A DNA stretch of 64,000 nt from contig RQOL01000490.1 in assembly GCA_013076295.1 (NCBI GenBank), positions 81,758 through 145,757 on the forward strand, written 5' to 3'. The number at the start of each line of letters is the position of its first letter. Within the stretch, counting starts at the first letter, position 1. The notes below the pieces were generated by a model. The model ran no database searches, was not told where the DNA came from, and saw nothing but the letters and a program-made list of their open reading frames with translations. The stretch comes from Sanderia malayensis (taxonomy: Eukaryota > Cnidaria > Scyphozoa > Semaeostomeae > Pelagiidae). Shown one piece after another: positions 1 to 10,229 of the stretch. The position numbers and the translations under genes are program-made.

Positions 1-605
1 CAGGCCTATTTCTTCCACCAGTCGCATGCTCAATTCCACAATAAGTCGTGCCAGACAAATGCTGAACGCAAGTTCACGTGGTGGTCTGTACAATCGTCTT
101 GGGCACCAGGAGAGACTTAGGGCGTCTGCGTCTGCTTCTGTGCAGCAACCAAAATAATGCAAAACAACTGCCAAGGCAATCGAGTTCGCTTTTATAAAGT
201 CACCACGAGGCGATGATGACGAGGACGATAGCATCACTGGAGAAGAAGAGACATTAAAGTGGAATTCAGTCCTGGCAGATGGCATTATCATGGCTAGTGA
301 GGAAAATTCAGAAGCAGAAATTCGCCTAAAGATCAGAGACTCGTTGAGGAGAAAATTCCCTCTCATTGGTCAAGACGACTTTGTTTTTGACAAAGTTCGA
401 CACAAGAAAATTTCAGTTCCAGAATTGCAACCAGGAGCACAATACAATTACCCAGTTATCAAGAAAATGGCAGGACAGGGCATGCTGTATATCAGATTGA
501 AAAGCAGTGCAAACTACATCCTGGAGGAGGATGATGAAAGTTCTACTGACAGTGTATTACTGGAAAGTGCATTTAAAGTAGAAAGAAGTAATACTACAGG
601 CCAAG

Positions 606-871
606 GTTCATCTAGTATGTATTCCTGTTATCTGTTTGTCACTGTCTTTTGTTTGAATTTTTTGGTGATCAATTAAAATTATCAATATTCTTGTTGCAAG
701 TAAAGTCCAGTCTGCAGAGCATGACAACTTTGTGCATGCAATAATAAAGTTTTTGGAATGCCTGCATTCAGGTCTTACCAATACAAGAGCAAATTAATGT
801 TTAGTATTATTATATTTTTCTTTATTTTTTATATACTTTAATTTTAATTTTTTTAATTTATTGTTTTCAAG
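606..871 (+). other. Intron 1 of HECT-like gene, copy 1
   Basis: The donor follows CCAAG at 605 and the acceptor is a T-rich tract ending TTTTCAAG at 871. Splicing joins a phase-1 codon that keeps the frame open into exon 2. It is AT-rich throughout and contains no other feature. Confidence 0.6.
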
Positions 872-881
872 GCTCAACAAT

Positions 882-907
882 AGATGATATGCATATTGAC
901 GTCACAG
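882..907 (+). repeat. Left terminal inverted repeat of ISL2EU-type element
   Basis: These 26 bp are identical to the reverse complement of 3340-3365. The sequence includes a TGACGTCA (CRE-like) core. Confidence 0.85.
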
Positions 908-948
908 AACTCATTCTTTTCGGACCGAGTGGTAAAATGAGTGGCAAA

Positions 949-1460
949 ATGGCGGCCGCGAAAAAGGCGCCGAAGGAGAACGCCCCTTTTGGAGCTTGTC
1001 ACTCGCCTTCTGTACATTACTCTGGTCTCACCTCTGGGCCAAAATTAGTTTACGACCAGAAGTTGCAATTTTTACAGATATCAGACCCATATTTATTGAA
1101 AAAGTCTGATTTTGATACTCCTCTGGAGCAATGGCCTAAATTTTCTTACGCAGCCGTTTACAATTATCTGGTTACTTCAACAAGCAATTTTACCCATTCA
1201 AGTTTGAAAGCTTATTAAAGTATGAATGCATATCCGTATGTTGTCACTTGCCAAACCTATGAGGAAATTTGTAAGCGAATCCAGCCCCCGTTGTATCTTT
1301 TTTTTGCCAAAGTACGATACTCGCAGTATTTTCACAAAAATTGCCTAATCAAGCTTGGGTCGTCGTTAATGATGATGGATCTGTATGTAGGGGACATTAT
1401 ACTTGTTTTGTCAGACAAGGGGGAGTCTGCTCTCATGTTGGGGCAATTTTTTTCATATTA
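949..1460 (+). pseudogene. SWIM-domain (YqaJ-SWIM type) protein fragment of ISL2EU element
   Basis: From the ATG at 949 the product has a conserved N-terminal block (FDTPLEQWPKFSYAAVYNYL). An in-frame TAA stands at 1216-1218, and a frameshift near 1340 leads into a SWIM-like zinc motif (CxxHYTC, then CSH) at about 1395-1445. This order is found in the long SWIM/YqaJ proteins of ISL2EU elements. The YqaJ nuclease part, expected downstream, is not recognisable. The remaining 1461-2231 contains no clear gene, so most of the coding region has been deleted or has decayed. Confidence 0.55.
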
Positions 1461-2231
1461 ATAGTGTTTCTGAGTTCAAAGAAAAGTCTACATCTTCTTG
1501 TACTTCATAACTTTGTTCTTCGTTGGGTAACAACTCAACTCGCCCCACTAGATATATATATATATGTACATATACACAAACTTTGTTTGACAACACAAGG
1601 GGTTACACATTGGTCTATTGGGTAGCTTTGAAAAAAGCTGTTTAAAGGGTGACAAATTCAGTGCTGCTGTTTCATTCCAGAGGAACAACAGACTCACAGA
1701 GGTTGCAAAGAGCTGAACATACTACCAAGAGATCATCAAGAATGCTATCTGCTTCTGTAGTTTTGCTCATCAGCAACTTGATGGGGATGATGCTCTGCAA
1801 CATTGTAAATTAGCAGTCCAATTACTCTTTCCACATGGATTCGCACGTGGAATATTGCATTTATAATCGTGAAATATTGCATTTATTAATCGTGAAAATT
1901 TAGAAAGCCATCCCAAGTGTATAATATTTGAAAATTATGATTTCGGCCAAAATAAATTCGAGTCACATAGTATGGCAGCAAGGCATTGTTAAGTTTTTAA
2001 CAGGAGTTTTGCATTTATGGAACTCAACAAAATTCAAAGCAAAAAACAAGAACGAATAAAACATTCAAAATATTCAAGTGCCTGAGATAGATAAAAATAA
2101 TGATTTTTAATATATTGGCATTTCATGCTATCATTTGCAAGCATGGGTCTCTTGGAGCGAGAGGTCCAAAAGACACCCATGCTTTGGAAATTTGGTCCTC
2201 AGTTCAGTGTAGATTTGTGCATTAGATAATG

Positions 2232-2977
2232 TTAATCAATTATCACAGCACACTTTGAAAAATGCTCTCTGAATGCTGTAGGCATGGTCTTGTGAAGAAC
2301 TTCCCTTTCAGGCCAAAGAATAAGGACAGATAGACATTTTGACAAAACAACAATCCACTTGTAGAACATTCTGCAACCACTACTTTGGTGAATTCCAAAA
2401 CGATAAGCCAAGTATTGCTCTGATAAATCAAGATGTAACCGGATTAGTGCAAGAAGAAGTTCTTGAAAATTAGAGAGCTTTCTGTTTTGATGGGAATGCA
2501 TGTAAGGTTCGACGAAACCAAGAATCTTCATAAGGAGCTTATTATTGTCATGTTCCAGAGTACATTGCTCAAAAGATAACAATGCGAAATCAGTTCTCAG
2601 TTGGAAAACCTCTGACCTCAATACAATATGTTGTCTTCCTTTAAGTTCTGACTATGTTCTCACTTTTCTGACCTAAACATTAAGGAGACATATGCATCCA
2701 TTTAGTTATAAACGTGTAAAACAGATAATTATAATCACACATCCCAATCAGAGCAATCCGTGGGGAAAAATGGTGAATAAATACAAATGTGTTATGGCCT
2801 ACCTGAGACAAAGTGAATTCCGCAAACCCAAGCATGGTCAATATTGCTATCTGGGTTTATTTTGGCAATAAAAATTCATCTTTCCCTCCGTTCAGGGTCT
2901 TTGCGAATTCGATGAAATTTGACCTCATTCTTAAACCCATTTTTCGTGCAACCAAGAACAGAACAAGACTCAACCAT
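2232..2977 (-). pseudogene. THAP-domain DDE_4 transposase fragment of ISL2EU element
   Basis: From the ATG at 2977 there is a THAP zinc finger of the C2CH type. It shows the Cys pair in CSVLGC, a later His, and WVCGIHF at its end, with an in-frame TGA near 2875. A splice donor (CAG|GTAGGC) lies near 2795. The second part, 2621-2232, matches the helix-turn-helix that precedes the DDE_4 catalytic domain (LALIRLHLDLSEQYLAYRFG, then KTMPTAFREHF). The frame stops right after CAVIID, where the first catalytic Asp is expected, so the catalytic core is lost. In an intact element this enzyme would bind the terminal repeats through the THAP finger and catalyse transposition. Confidence 0.7.
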
Positions 2978-3339
2978 TTTGAAAAAATATCGCTTCAAAA
3001 TCAAAATTTGTTTTGCGCGCCCTTTTTTGTTCATCACCAGCCTCTCTTGTCAATGACAGAGATTTGTGTACTTCGGCCTAACTTTTTTTCTAAAAAGCCG
3101 CGAGCCTTGGCCGAAAGGCTGTTTTTCGGTTAAATTTTTTTTAAGAAAGAAAGTCTATCAGATAAAAATCTGATTTCACTACAGAAAACTACTATTTTGA
3201 CATCAAGTGACAAATTTTTTTTGCAAATCTGACTTGGCATCCTTGTCTATTATGTAATTTTTGAAGGGGCCTATTTAGAGGCTACTTTGTGGCCGCCATC
3301 TTACCACTCATTTTACCACTCAGCATGGCGGCGAATGGA

Positions 3340-3365
3340 CTGTGACGTCAATATGCATATCATCT
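3340..3365 (-). repeat. Right terminal inverted repeat of ISL2EU-type element
   Basis: This is a perfect inverted match to 882-907. It is followed by the second AT target duplicate at 3366-3367. Confidence 0.85.
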
Positions 3366-4298
3366 ATAACAGTTCCAGAAGACAACGTTGTTCCAAACAT
3401 TGATTTGACATCAGATTCTAAATCTGTAAGAAAAGCTCCTTATGATGTCACATCCTTGATCAATGATGTAAAACGTAATTCAGTAACTGACCCTACTGAA
3501 ATTGTACGTTTTATTCAAAAAAAGTTGAAGCAAGGAAGGGATCTTCACATCACAGATCTTACAGTTGAACCAGATGGTGAAACAAATTTTATTTCTATTG
3601 ACCGACAAAAGGTGCTTGAAACAACCTTTTCTGAATTGAAGTATATTGAAGATTATAGAGTGACCTTTGAAATCAACTTCATGGGTGAAATGGCTAAAGA
3701 TTTGGGTGGCCCAAGATTGGAGTGGCTTGAGATAATGAACAGAGAAATGAAGTGCAAATATTTTGAGCATGGGTTAAGGGAACATATTGCCGAGGACTAT
3801 TATTTTGTTGGTGTTATGTGTGGCATTTCTCTTCTGCAAAGTGGTCTGGTTCCATGCATTTTCCCTGATGACATTCTGGACCAAATCGTTAACCCTGGTG
3901 CAGAAATTTCAATTTGCATGCAGCACCTACAAAGAGGTTTCCAAGTGTTTGGACTGCAAGATATTTTTTTGGCATTTCCTATTTTGAGGCACCTATTTAA
4001 GGCCAATCAATACATTCTTACTACAAAGGCATTGATTAATATTCTGAAGCCAAATTTCTCAGCAGATGGTTCCACTGCACTGCAGAGAGAGAAAGAATTA
4101 TATGGAATTTTTATCAGATATTTACGGGAAGTTTCTAGTGGCAGACGAGGCAATGTCACACTTGGGGACATACTGGCGTTTGTTACTAGCTCATCAGGGG
4201 AGCCAATTCTTGGCTTTGCACTAAGTCCTAGTATCACCTTTGTTGTCTCTGAGGAATACGTTGTGGAAGAGACAGTAACATGCACTGCTGAAAATGAG

Positions 4299-4441
4299 GT
4301 TATTATGAATTAAGATTTTTTAGTGAAATAAAAAACATCTCATTATCTGAACTTGTTTCCAAACATTCAATTGCATTTTTTCAGAAGAAAGTGACATCTT
4401 TTTGACATAAAAACTTATTGTTGCCTGCTTGTATCTTTCAG
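4299..4441 (+). other. Intron 2 of HECT-like gene, copy 1
   Basis: The donor GAG|GTTATT and acceptor TTTCAG|AATG fall on codon boundaries. The spliced frame joins the HECT N-lobe to the catalytic-Cys segment. Confidence 0.6.
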
Positions 4442-4854
4442 AATGAAGAAGATATGCCAACAAAGAAGAGAAACGCTTTGAAGTATACCCCAACTTCCTC
4501 CACTTGCTCAAATCAGTTGATTCTGCCAAGGGGAATACTTAACAAGCAGTTGCCAAGCCAAGAATTTTTATATAATATATATGATTTTGCTTTCAAGGCA
4601 TCTTTCTTTGGCAAAGCATGAGTTACATAGTTAGCTTCACAATTTTGATTGGCTTTGCCTGGACAAGTATATTATGTTCTGTTTGCAAAATTTGGATAAT
4701 TAGATTGCATAGAAATTGAATTATTGTTGTTATGTTATCAATTAAATGAAGCTGTTATTTTAATGGTGTCAAGGTTTAATTTTGTTCTTCTATTTTTTTT
4801 CTGCTATTCAATTTTGCAATTATGAACATAGTCCACTGCTAAATACATATAGTG

Positions 4855-6384
4855 TTACAGTCTGTCAATGACAAGTTGCAATGCCTGTAAATAAATGTCA
4901 ATACCCATTTGCGCAGAATCTCTGTTTGGATCCAAATGTCGATACACGTGTTGAATGATTTCTTCACCATTTTCAACTTCATCTGGCGAGACCACTAGAT
5001 TATTTGTAGACTCTGTGAAGACAGAAGCATATTCTTGATCGTTGCCATAAAATTCTACATCTTCTGGAGCTTCATCAAGGATATTGTTTGCCAGTGGATT
5101 TTCTTCATTGACCATTCCATTTGCCCAAATTTGGTTTGGGGTTAAATTTCCTTCTGTGCGTAAGCGATGTTCATTGTATGAATTTTTGAACTCTTCAATT
5201 GCTAAGTTTATTCTGGGCAGATAGACAAGATGGAGCGTAAACATGTGTATAGGATTTTCCACATTAAGCAAGCCAGTTTGCTCCATTGCATAAAATGTGT
5301 AGTAAAATGCAACTGCAACACATCTAAAAACATCCCGCCAAAGCCGTTCTATCCTTTGGTTGTGTGTCGATGGACCAGCAATAAAACTGCCTCTTCCAGC
5401 TCCTCTCTTTTCCACCATTGCTTCACACACACTGACATTTTCTACGCCATAGTCAACGCGTATTCTTGATGGCCATAAACCTCCATTTGTGTCAATAGCG
5501 TTCAAAAATAAAGCCAGTACTGTTTGGGACAAGTTGTTTGTATTGCAATGCAGAAACATGACCTTTCTCGATTTTCCATCCACGCAGCCATGGATAACAA
5601 ATTTCCAGCGAATAAGTGAATGGTGTCCATCTATATGCCACAAAGAATTTGGCCATGGCACATAGTATGTTCGACGAGAAATCAATGCTCCCCAGCGTAG
5701 CACGGTGTTTTCTGGGTCAAGCCTGTTTAAACTATTGCGCACTCGACTTCGTTGAATAAAAATCCCTTTAGATCTAAAATATCCAGAAATGAAGGGCTCC
5801 CCAGTTGTATTGCCATGTTGTGACATATAATCCTTTATGACAGCATCCATCTCTTCGTCTGAAATATCACTGAAGCGCTGAAGATTTTGCAGGTTATACT
5901 CTTCAATTCTTCGATAAATAGTCCAACGAGGTACACCAAACATCTTTGCAATTTGGGACCAACTAAACCCTAGCCCTCTCAATTCTTCAAGGGTACTTTC
6001 TGGAACTTCATATTTTGGTCTTCCCGCAATGTTGGTATGCATTGCATGTGCGAGAAACTGACCAGGAATGATTGTTGAGCCTGAATTTGGGAAACAGAAT
6101 GAGAAAACATGTTGGCTAATTTCTTCAAAAGCATCAGCCAACTCGTTGATGTATTTTGCATCATCGGAAGTCAGGGTAAAGAAACCAGAGTGAGTAACTC
6201 CTCGTAAGGTCCCCACCAACTGGTCCAAAAGATCGAGATACAGTAAGTCAGAATATGTGTCTTCTTCTGAAGGATACCTTCTTGTTCGTCTCTGAATTTC
6301 TTCAGCTTTTTCTAGGACACGTGCAAGGTTTTGGAACAATTCATGACCGAAATCACGGCTAATGTTCTCTTGATTGTTTGCCAT
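4855..6384 (-). CDS. DDE integrase-type transposase of the HECT+DDE element, copy 1 (intact)
   Basis: This is a 509-residue frame from the ATG at 6384 (the frame itself continues upstream without a Met). Residues about 1-130 are a helical N-terminal region. A helix-turn-helix follows at about 145-185 (GFSWSQIAKMFGVPRWTIYR). The rve-like catalytic domain runs from about 240 to 430. The presumed DDE triad is intact: D in WHIDGHH, D in RVDYGVEN and E in NQRIERLWRDV. The C-terminus is acidic. The family is the integrase core that Pfam groups as rva_4. The enzyme would cut and join element ends. It is transcribed towards the HECT gene. The complete frame, unlike the rest of this element, suggests recent activity or chance preservation. 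Confidence 0.85.
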   Translation of the reverse strand: MANNQENISRDFGHELFQNLARVLEKAEEIQRRTRRYPSEEDTYSDLLYLDLLDQLVGTLRGVTHSGFFTLTSDDAKYINELADAFEEISQHVFSFCFPNSGSTIIPGQFLAHAMHTNIAGRPKYEVPESTLEELRGLGFSWSQIAKMFGVPRWTIYRRIEEYNLQNLQRFSDISDEEMDAVIKDYMSQHGNTTGEPFISGYFRSKGIFIQRSRVRNSLNRLDPENTVLRWGALISRRTYYVPWPNSLWHIDGHHSLIRWKFVIHGCVDGKSRKVMFLHCNTNNLSQTVLALFLNAIDTNGGLWPSRIRVDYGVENVSVCEAMVEKRGAGRGSFIAGPSTHNQRIERLWRDVFRCVAVAFYYTFYAMEQTGLLNVENPIHMFTLHLVYLPRINLAIEEFKNSYNEHRLRTEGNLTPNQIWANGMVNEENPLANNILDEAPEDVEFYGNDQEYASVFTESTNNLVVSPDEVENGEEIIQHVYRHLDPNRDSAQMGIDIYLQALQLVIDRL

Positions 6385-6534
6385 ATCAATAAAGCGATAA
6401 AAATCGACCACAAACAGCGCAAATTCCAAACATGAGATATTCTGATTTTTCCTTTCCCTGTATTTGGGTCCACGTGCTCAACTTTCCCGCCAAAAATCAA
6501 TAACGTATTCAATAGATAACGCGCTTGGTCCCAG

Positions 6535-6725
6535 GAAGATTGAACATATTTTTGTTTGGATTGAATATATTTTCAGGATTGGATTGAACATATTTTCAAG
6601 AGATAGGATTGAATATATTTTCAGGATTGGCTTGAACATATTTTCAAGGGATAGGATTGAATATATTTTCAGGATTGGATTGAATATATTTTCAAGGGAT
6701 TGCATTAAATATAGTTTATAGACAT
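6535..6725. repeat. Subterminal tandem repeat, about 48-bp unit
   Basis: About three and a half copies alternate GATTGAATATATTTTCAG with GATTGGATTGAACATATTTTCAAG. In copy 2 of this transposon the corresponding zone inside the inverted repeats is also made of short tandem repeats, so this is probably the right terminal region of copy 1 and may bind transposase. Confidence 0.6.
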
Positions 6726-6769
6726 TTGAATTGAACATGATAATTGTTATTGAATTGAACAAATTTTAT

Positions 6770-7590
6770 TGCAGATTGGATAGAAATGTGTTTACTAATT
6801 TGAATTGAATAAATATTACGCTTGTTTAAATATTGCTACACATGGGCAGCCATACATAAACTTACTGTTGACAAATCTCCCACGACAAGGCAAGGCAAAA
6901 AAAAATAAGTATTTTTCTCAGCATCACCGCATACCCAAGAGAAAGTTTCATAAACTGTGTCCGAACATTTATTTTTCAGCACGACTTTTGGACAAGGTCT
7001 CCCGCCTTTCTTAAAACGAAGATGCTGTTCATGTGTCAGGCTTGTTTGAGATGTCCAAAAATATAAGAAACACCTCCAACGATAACCTTCTTTTATAGCG
7101 CTATTCATTATTTCAAGGGTGCAGATTGATATGTTTCGGCCGCCGGGTTTTGGAAATAAAAACTAATACCTTGGCCCCACCAAACCTATTCTCATAGCAA
7201 TACTTGACAATAGGATCTTAGGTCATTCATCCTGACACATACAGAAGAATTTTGCAACCAAAGTATTAGAAATCTGATACTAATACCTTGCTCACAAAAA
7301 TGTCGTGGCTCGTTCCAAAGAAAATCTGTCAGTAAGGATTAAGTTAGAAAACTAGATATTGCCCTTCAAGAGTAAACACGATCATCACGCAAAAATATTG
7401 GGTGTGTAGGGCGTTGTGTGCTTTCTTGTGCGTCACAGTTCTTCCTTTGACATGACACGATTGTAATTTGATTTTAAAGAATTTTTATTTATTCAAAAAA
7501 TTAAATTGTCAAGTCTGGAAAAAATGCTATTAGACTAATACCTTAAATACCACTCCCAGCTGCCACTGGAACAAAGACTACTCTCAAAAT
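6770..7590. other. Intergenic stretch without recognisable genes
   Basis: No credible coding is seen on either strand. The short string ACTAATACCTT recurs near 7161, 7279 and 7538. The right end of the HECT+DDE element and the start of the gypsy remnant lie somewhere in here. Confidence 0.4.
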
Positions 7591-8726
7591 AGATAAAAAA
7601 GTGCCTTAGCTGCTTTTGACGCCATCAAATCAGCACTCGACGATGCAACAATGCTCGTACACTCGTCACACACTGACCCGCGCTGTCTCATGTTTGACGC
7701 ATCAAACCTTGCTGTCTGAGCTGCACTTCAGCAACATATTGACGGGCAATGGGAGGCAATTTTAATTTTCTTGAAAATATTGCAGCTGGCAGAAACGAAG
7801 TACAGCACTTTCAGTTGTGAACTCCTTGCAATATATCTTGCTATTCGCCATTCTCGACACTCTCTTAAAGGTCGTCAGTTTTACCTTTTAACAGACCACA
7901 AACTGTTAACATATGGCTTATCCGCATCAGCTAATCGTCACTCACCACGAGAAATACATCATCCGGACTTTATCTCACCGTTTACGACGGACATTCACCA
8001 TGTTGAAGGCAAAGACAACATTGTTGTTGATGCACTGTCGAGAACAGAAGTCAACTCAATAAAAGCAGTTTATCCGATTGATTTTGCACTAGTAGCAAAG
8101 GCTCAACAGGAAGACCCTGTCTTACCCACTCTGCAGTCTTCTACATCTCTTCGTTTAAAAGCCTTCAGGATTCAGGAGACAACTGGCCCTATCCTATGCG
8201 ACACTTCCACAGACAATCCACGACAATACGTACGTTCATCATACTGGCTTATTATTTTCAGTAACATGCGCTCACTGTCAGGAAGCTAAGATCCAACATG
8301 ACACTATCCCTCTTTTTGGAACGTTTGCCACACCAGATGCTCGTTTTGCACACTTACACATCGATTTAGTGGGCCCACTACCACAGTCAAATGGATATCG
8401 ATATCTGCTTACATGCATCAACAGCTACACTCGTTGGCCACAAGCCATTCCAGTTTTTGACATTAGAGCTGAAACAGTTGCTCAAGCCCCTGTCACTCAT
8501 TGGATTGCCACATTTGGTGTACCCGCTACGATTACTAGAGATCGTGGTGCACAATTCGAGTCCACCCTCTTTCGTTTCCTTCTACCACAGACTACTCGCT
8601 CTGGTCGCAGAGTTCATTTCCCTAAACCATATAGCTTTGACCCTTAAACAGACTGTTTACAACGTTTTCAGCACTTTAATTGTCCTATCGGACGCTTTGC
8701 TTCCCTCACCTTCTAGAGGGGGGGGG
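7590..8726 (+). pseudogene. Ty3/gypsy pol remnant (RT end, RNase H, integrase, C-terminus)
   Basis: At 7610-7770 there is the end of reverse transcriptase and start of RNase H, with a frame break near 7720. At 7771-8290 RNase H shows ETKYSTFSCELLAIYLAIRH, LLTDHK and VVDALSR. At 8330-8590 the integrase core shows HIDLVGPLPQSNGYRYLLT and a later TITRDRGAQFES, giving two catalytic Asp. The frame then jumps directly to a C-terminal tail (SGRRVHFPKP) that ends at 8646, so the integrase Glu region is deleted. A G-rich tract (8711-8727) after a purine run is a likely polypurine tract, placing the 3' LTR just beyond. Clearly inactive. Confidence 0.8.
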
Positions 8727-8727
8727 C
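8711..8727 (+). other. Likely polypurine tract of the gypsy remnant
   Basis: AGAGGGGGGGGG lies 65 bp after the pol stop, the usual place for plus-strand priming next to a 3' LTR. The LTR itself, probably from about 8730, cannot be delimited because no 5' partner is present. Confidence 0.4.
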
Positions 8728-9300
8728 CATGTATTCACTACTTTATAACTTTCATTCATTTGTAAGAATTCATTGTAAAAATCCTTTGTTATCCTTGTAT
8801 CACGTAAGAACAGCATGACCTAGCTTAGTGATTGCTTTGCTGTCATAAACATCCCTAAATGTAGCTTTGTTTAATTATTTTATATATTCACACTTACACT
8901 ATTGCTGATGATTTATGTAGGTAAATATATCCTCCTATTCCTTGTAACATATATATATATATTCATAGTACATTTGATAAGAGTTAGAATTAGTTTTTGG
9001 ATTAAAGGAAACACACAAAAAATGAACGATGTGTTTATTTTCTCCAGTCTTTCGAGTCAAGCTCAACATCTTCTAAAGCAAGAATATTTGGTGAGATCTT
9101 TCTTTATTTTATTAGTAGATATAAATATCTTGTGTTTACTAAATATCCTCTTTCTATTCAATATTTGCCGACAATCAGGTTACCTCTGTATTGTGAAAAA
9201 ATATGTAAAATTTCAGAAAAAATAAAAGATTTGGCAAAACAACATTTTGATTGACTATTTTGATTCGGTCACGTAACAGATAAACAATTTTTTCTTGAAA
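8728..9300. other. AT-rich stretch, probable LTR remnant and unknown sequence
   Basis: Polyadenylation-like and TATATATATAT tracts are present. A possible short exon at 9022-9091 ends in a GTGAGA donor, but it has no recognisable product. Confidence 0.3.
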
Positions 9301-9737
9301 GGTTACTTGCAACTGCAAGAACTTGTGCAGGAGAACATCAGGGAAGAAACCTGGTTGCCCCTGTAAGGCCGCCAGTCAAATGCGTGAAGAGTCTAGATGT
9401 AGATGTGCCAACAACTCATTTGGAAGTAAACCTTGATTCACAACTAATTATAGTAAGTGTACATATGTACATACAAAATGTAAATATTAAAATTTGTTTT
9501 TTTGGTCAGGGTCAGGTCCATGTAAGATTATTTGGAATGAAATGCATCATTTCTATGCAGGAATTTCTTGGAAAGCTCTCCAAAGATGAACTGAAAATGC
9601 TCCTGCCAGGGGTACTCTCCAATGGCAGAGGCAGTTTGAGCTACTGCCAGAATTTATTGTGAAGTGTCAAGAGCCTGGAAATTGGTGCAACAGCTGCGAT
9701 ACATGACTCCCGCTCCCAGTGAGACTTGACAGGAATG
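9300..9737 (+). pseudogene. Cys-rich transposon-type protein fragment, piece 1 (older nested host element)
   Basis: A Cys-rich motif at about 9305-9415 (TCNCKNLC, then GCPC, then CRC) is followed by a second piece at about 9535-9730. That piece has LSKDELKMLLP, a frameshift near 9620, then PEFIVKCQEPGNWCNSCDT. I recall Cys-rich zinc-binding tails of this kind in transposon proteins but cannot name the family. The sequence is cut at 9738 by the HECT+DDE element and resumes at 14431. Confidence 0.45.
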
Positions 9738-10159
9738 TATGGAGGCCCGTTCTGGTCAAAATACAGTAGATAATTTTGTATTGCTTTTTGATTATTTATG
9801 CTCGTGTTATAATTAGTTCTTATGTTTCCATCTTTATATTTCCATTGCATGTCTGAAATAACTTTTGCGTACCTGACGTCCCTGAATATGTTTTTGTGTT
9901 GCTTGTTTATTTATGTGTTGGTTGTGTCCAATGAATTATTTTTGTATGGTTTTGTGAATTATTTTTGTATGGTTTTGTGAATTAATTTTGTGTGATTTTG
10001 TGAATTATTTTTGTATGGTTTTGTGAATTATTTTTGTATGGTTTTGTGAATTATTTTTGTGTGATTTGTGAATTATTTTTGTGTGGTTTTGTGAATTATT
10101 TTTGTGTGGTTTTGTGAATTATCCCACAATGCTTTGCGGTGTTTTTTCGCACCCACTTT
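9738..10159 (+). repeat. Left long terminal inverted repeat, copy 2
   Basis: It is nearly identical to the inverted 14080-14430. It is longer because it has more copies of the 22-23-bp subrepeat (9945-10120). It ends just inside a ZNF143-like site. Confidence 0.9.
10122..10139 (+). promoter_or_regulatory. ZNF143/Staf-like site, HECT-gene side
   Basis: TCCCACAATGCTTTGCGG fits the consensus core CCCANNATGCNNNGCG. It sits at the inner edge of the left inverted repeat, about 100 bp before the first coding-like sequence of the HECT gene. A promoter role is inferred. Confidence 0.45.
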
Positions 10160-10229
10160 GCACTTTCGTCATCGCATCTCCTGAAATCACGTTCATAAAG
10201 TTCAGCTTGTTCACGTTCATAATGTCAGT

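Larger units (their letters stand above)
882..3365. mobile_element. ISL2EU-type DNA transposon inserted in the HECT gene
   Basis: Perfect 26-bp inverted repeats bound it at 882-907 and 3340-3365, starting AGATGATATGCATATTGACG. Weaker similarity continues inward to about 960 and 3290, including TGGTAAAATGAGTGG. The flanks show an AT on each side (880-881, 3366-3367), and removing one AT with the element restores the HECT frame exactly. It encodes a SWIM/YqaJ-type fragment (+) and a THAP/DDE_4-type transposase fragment (-). That gene pair, together with a 2-bp AT duplication, is how I recall the ISL2EU branch of the PIF/Harbinger-like group. Both genes are decayed and internally deleted, so this copy is non-autonomous. 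Confidence 0.75.
2..4621 (+). pseudogene. HECT-domain E3 ubiquitin-ligase-like protein of the transposon, copy 1 (interrupted)
   Basis: The frame is open from base 2 to 605 except for one TAA at 155-157. It has a basic Ser/Arg-rich start, an acidic stretch (residues DDDEDD near 230), then a conserved pre-HECT region. A GT-AG intron at 606-871 fits phase 1. Exon 2 starts at 872, is split by the insertion at 882-3365, and resumes at 3366. Removing the insertion plus one AT duplicate puts both parts in the same frame. Exon 2 ends at 4298, the intron is 4299-4441, and exon 3 runs 4442-4621. Exon 2 holds the HECT N-lobe and exon 3 the C-lobe. The catalytic Cys is at 4505-4507 in the STC..LILP context typical of HECT enzymes, which pass ubiquitin through this Cys. 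Ligase activity is inferred. G2E3-like fish and cnidarian proteins are the nearest family I recall. The true start may lie left of the window. Confidence 0.7.
1..6770. mobile_element. HECT+DDE-integrase DNA transposon, copy 1 (IS3EU-like)
   Basis: The element carries a HECT-type gene on the + strand and a DDE transposase on the - strand, converging near 4.6-4.9 kb. The same two-gene layout recurs as copy 2 at 9738-14430, where both ends are defined. Here the left end lies outside the window, and the right end is not resolved because no matching inverted repeat is visible. The stretch with tandem subrepeats at about 6535-6725 probably belongs to the right terminus. Assignment to the IS3EU class is inferred from the transposase type and from copy 2 (TAT termini, 6-bp duplication). 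An ISL2EU-like element is inserted at 882-3365. The 4622-4854 gap between the two gene ends holds nothing recognisable. Confidence 0.7.

Noticed and set aside
3342..3365. Start of the HECT exon 2 frame at 3342
   Set aside because: Those codons lie in the inserted element's inverted repeat; the true exon begins at 872 and resumes at 3366.
876..3371. A 4-bp AACA target duplication for the ISL2EU-type element
   Set aside because: AACA also flanks the element, but only the AT reading restores the reading frame and fits the group.
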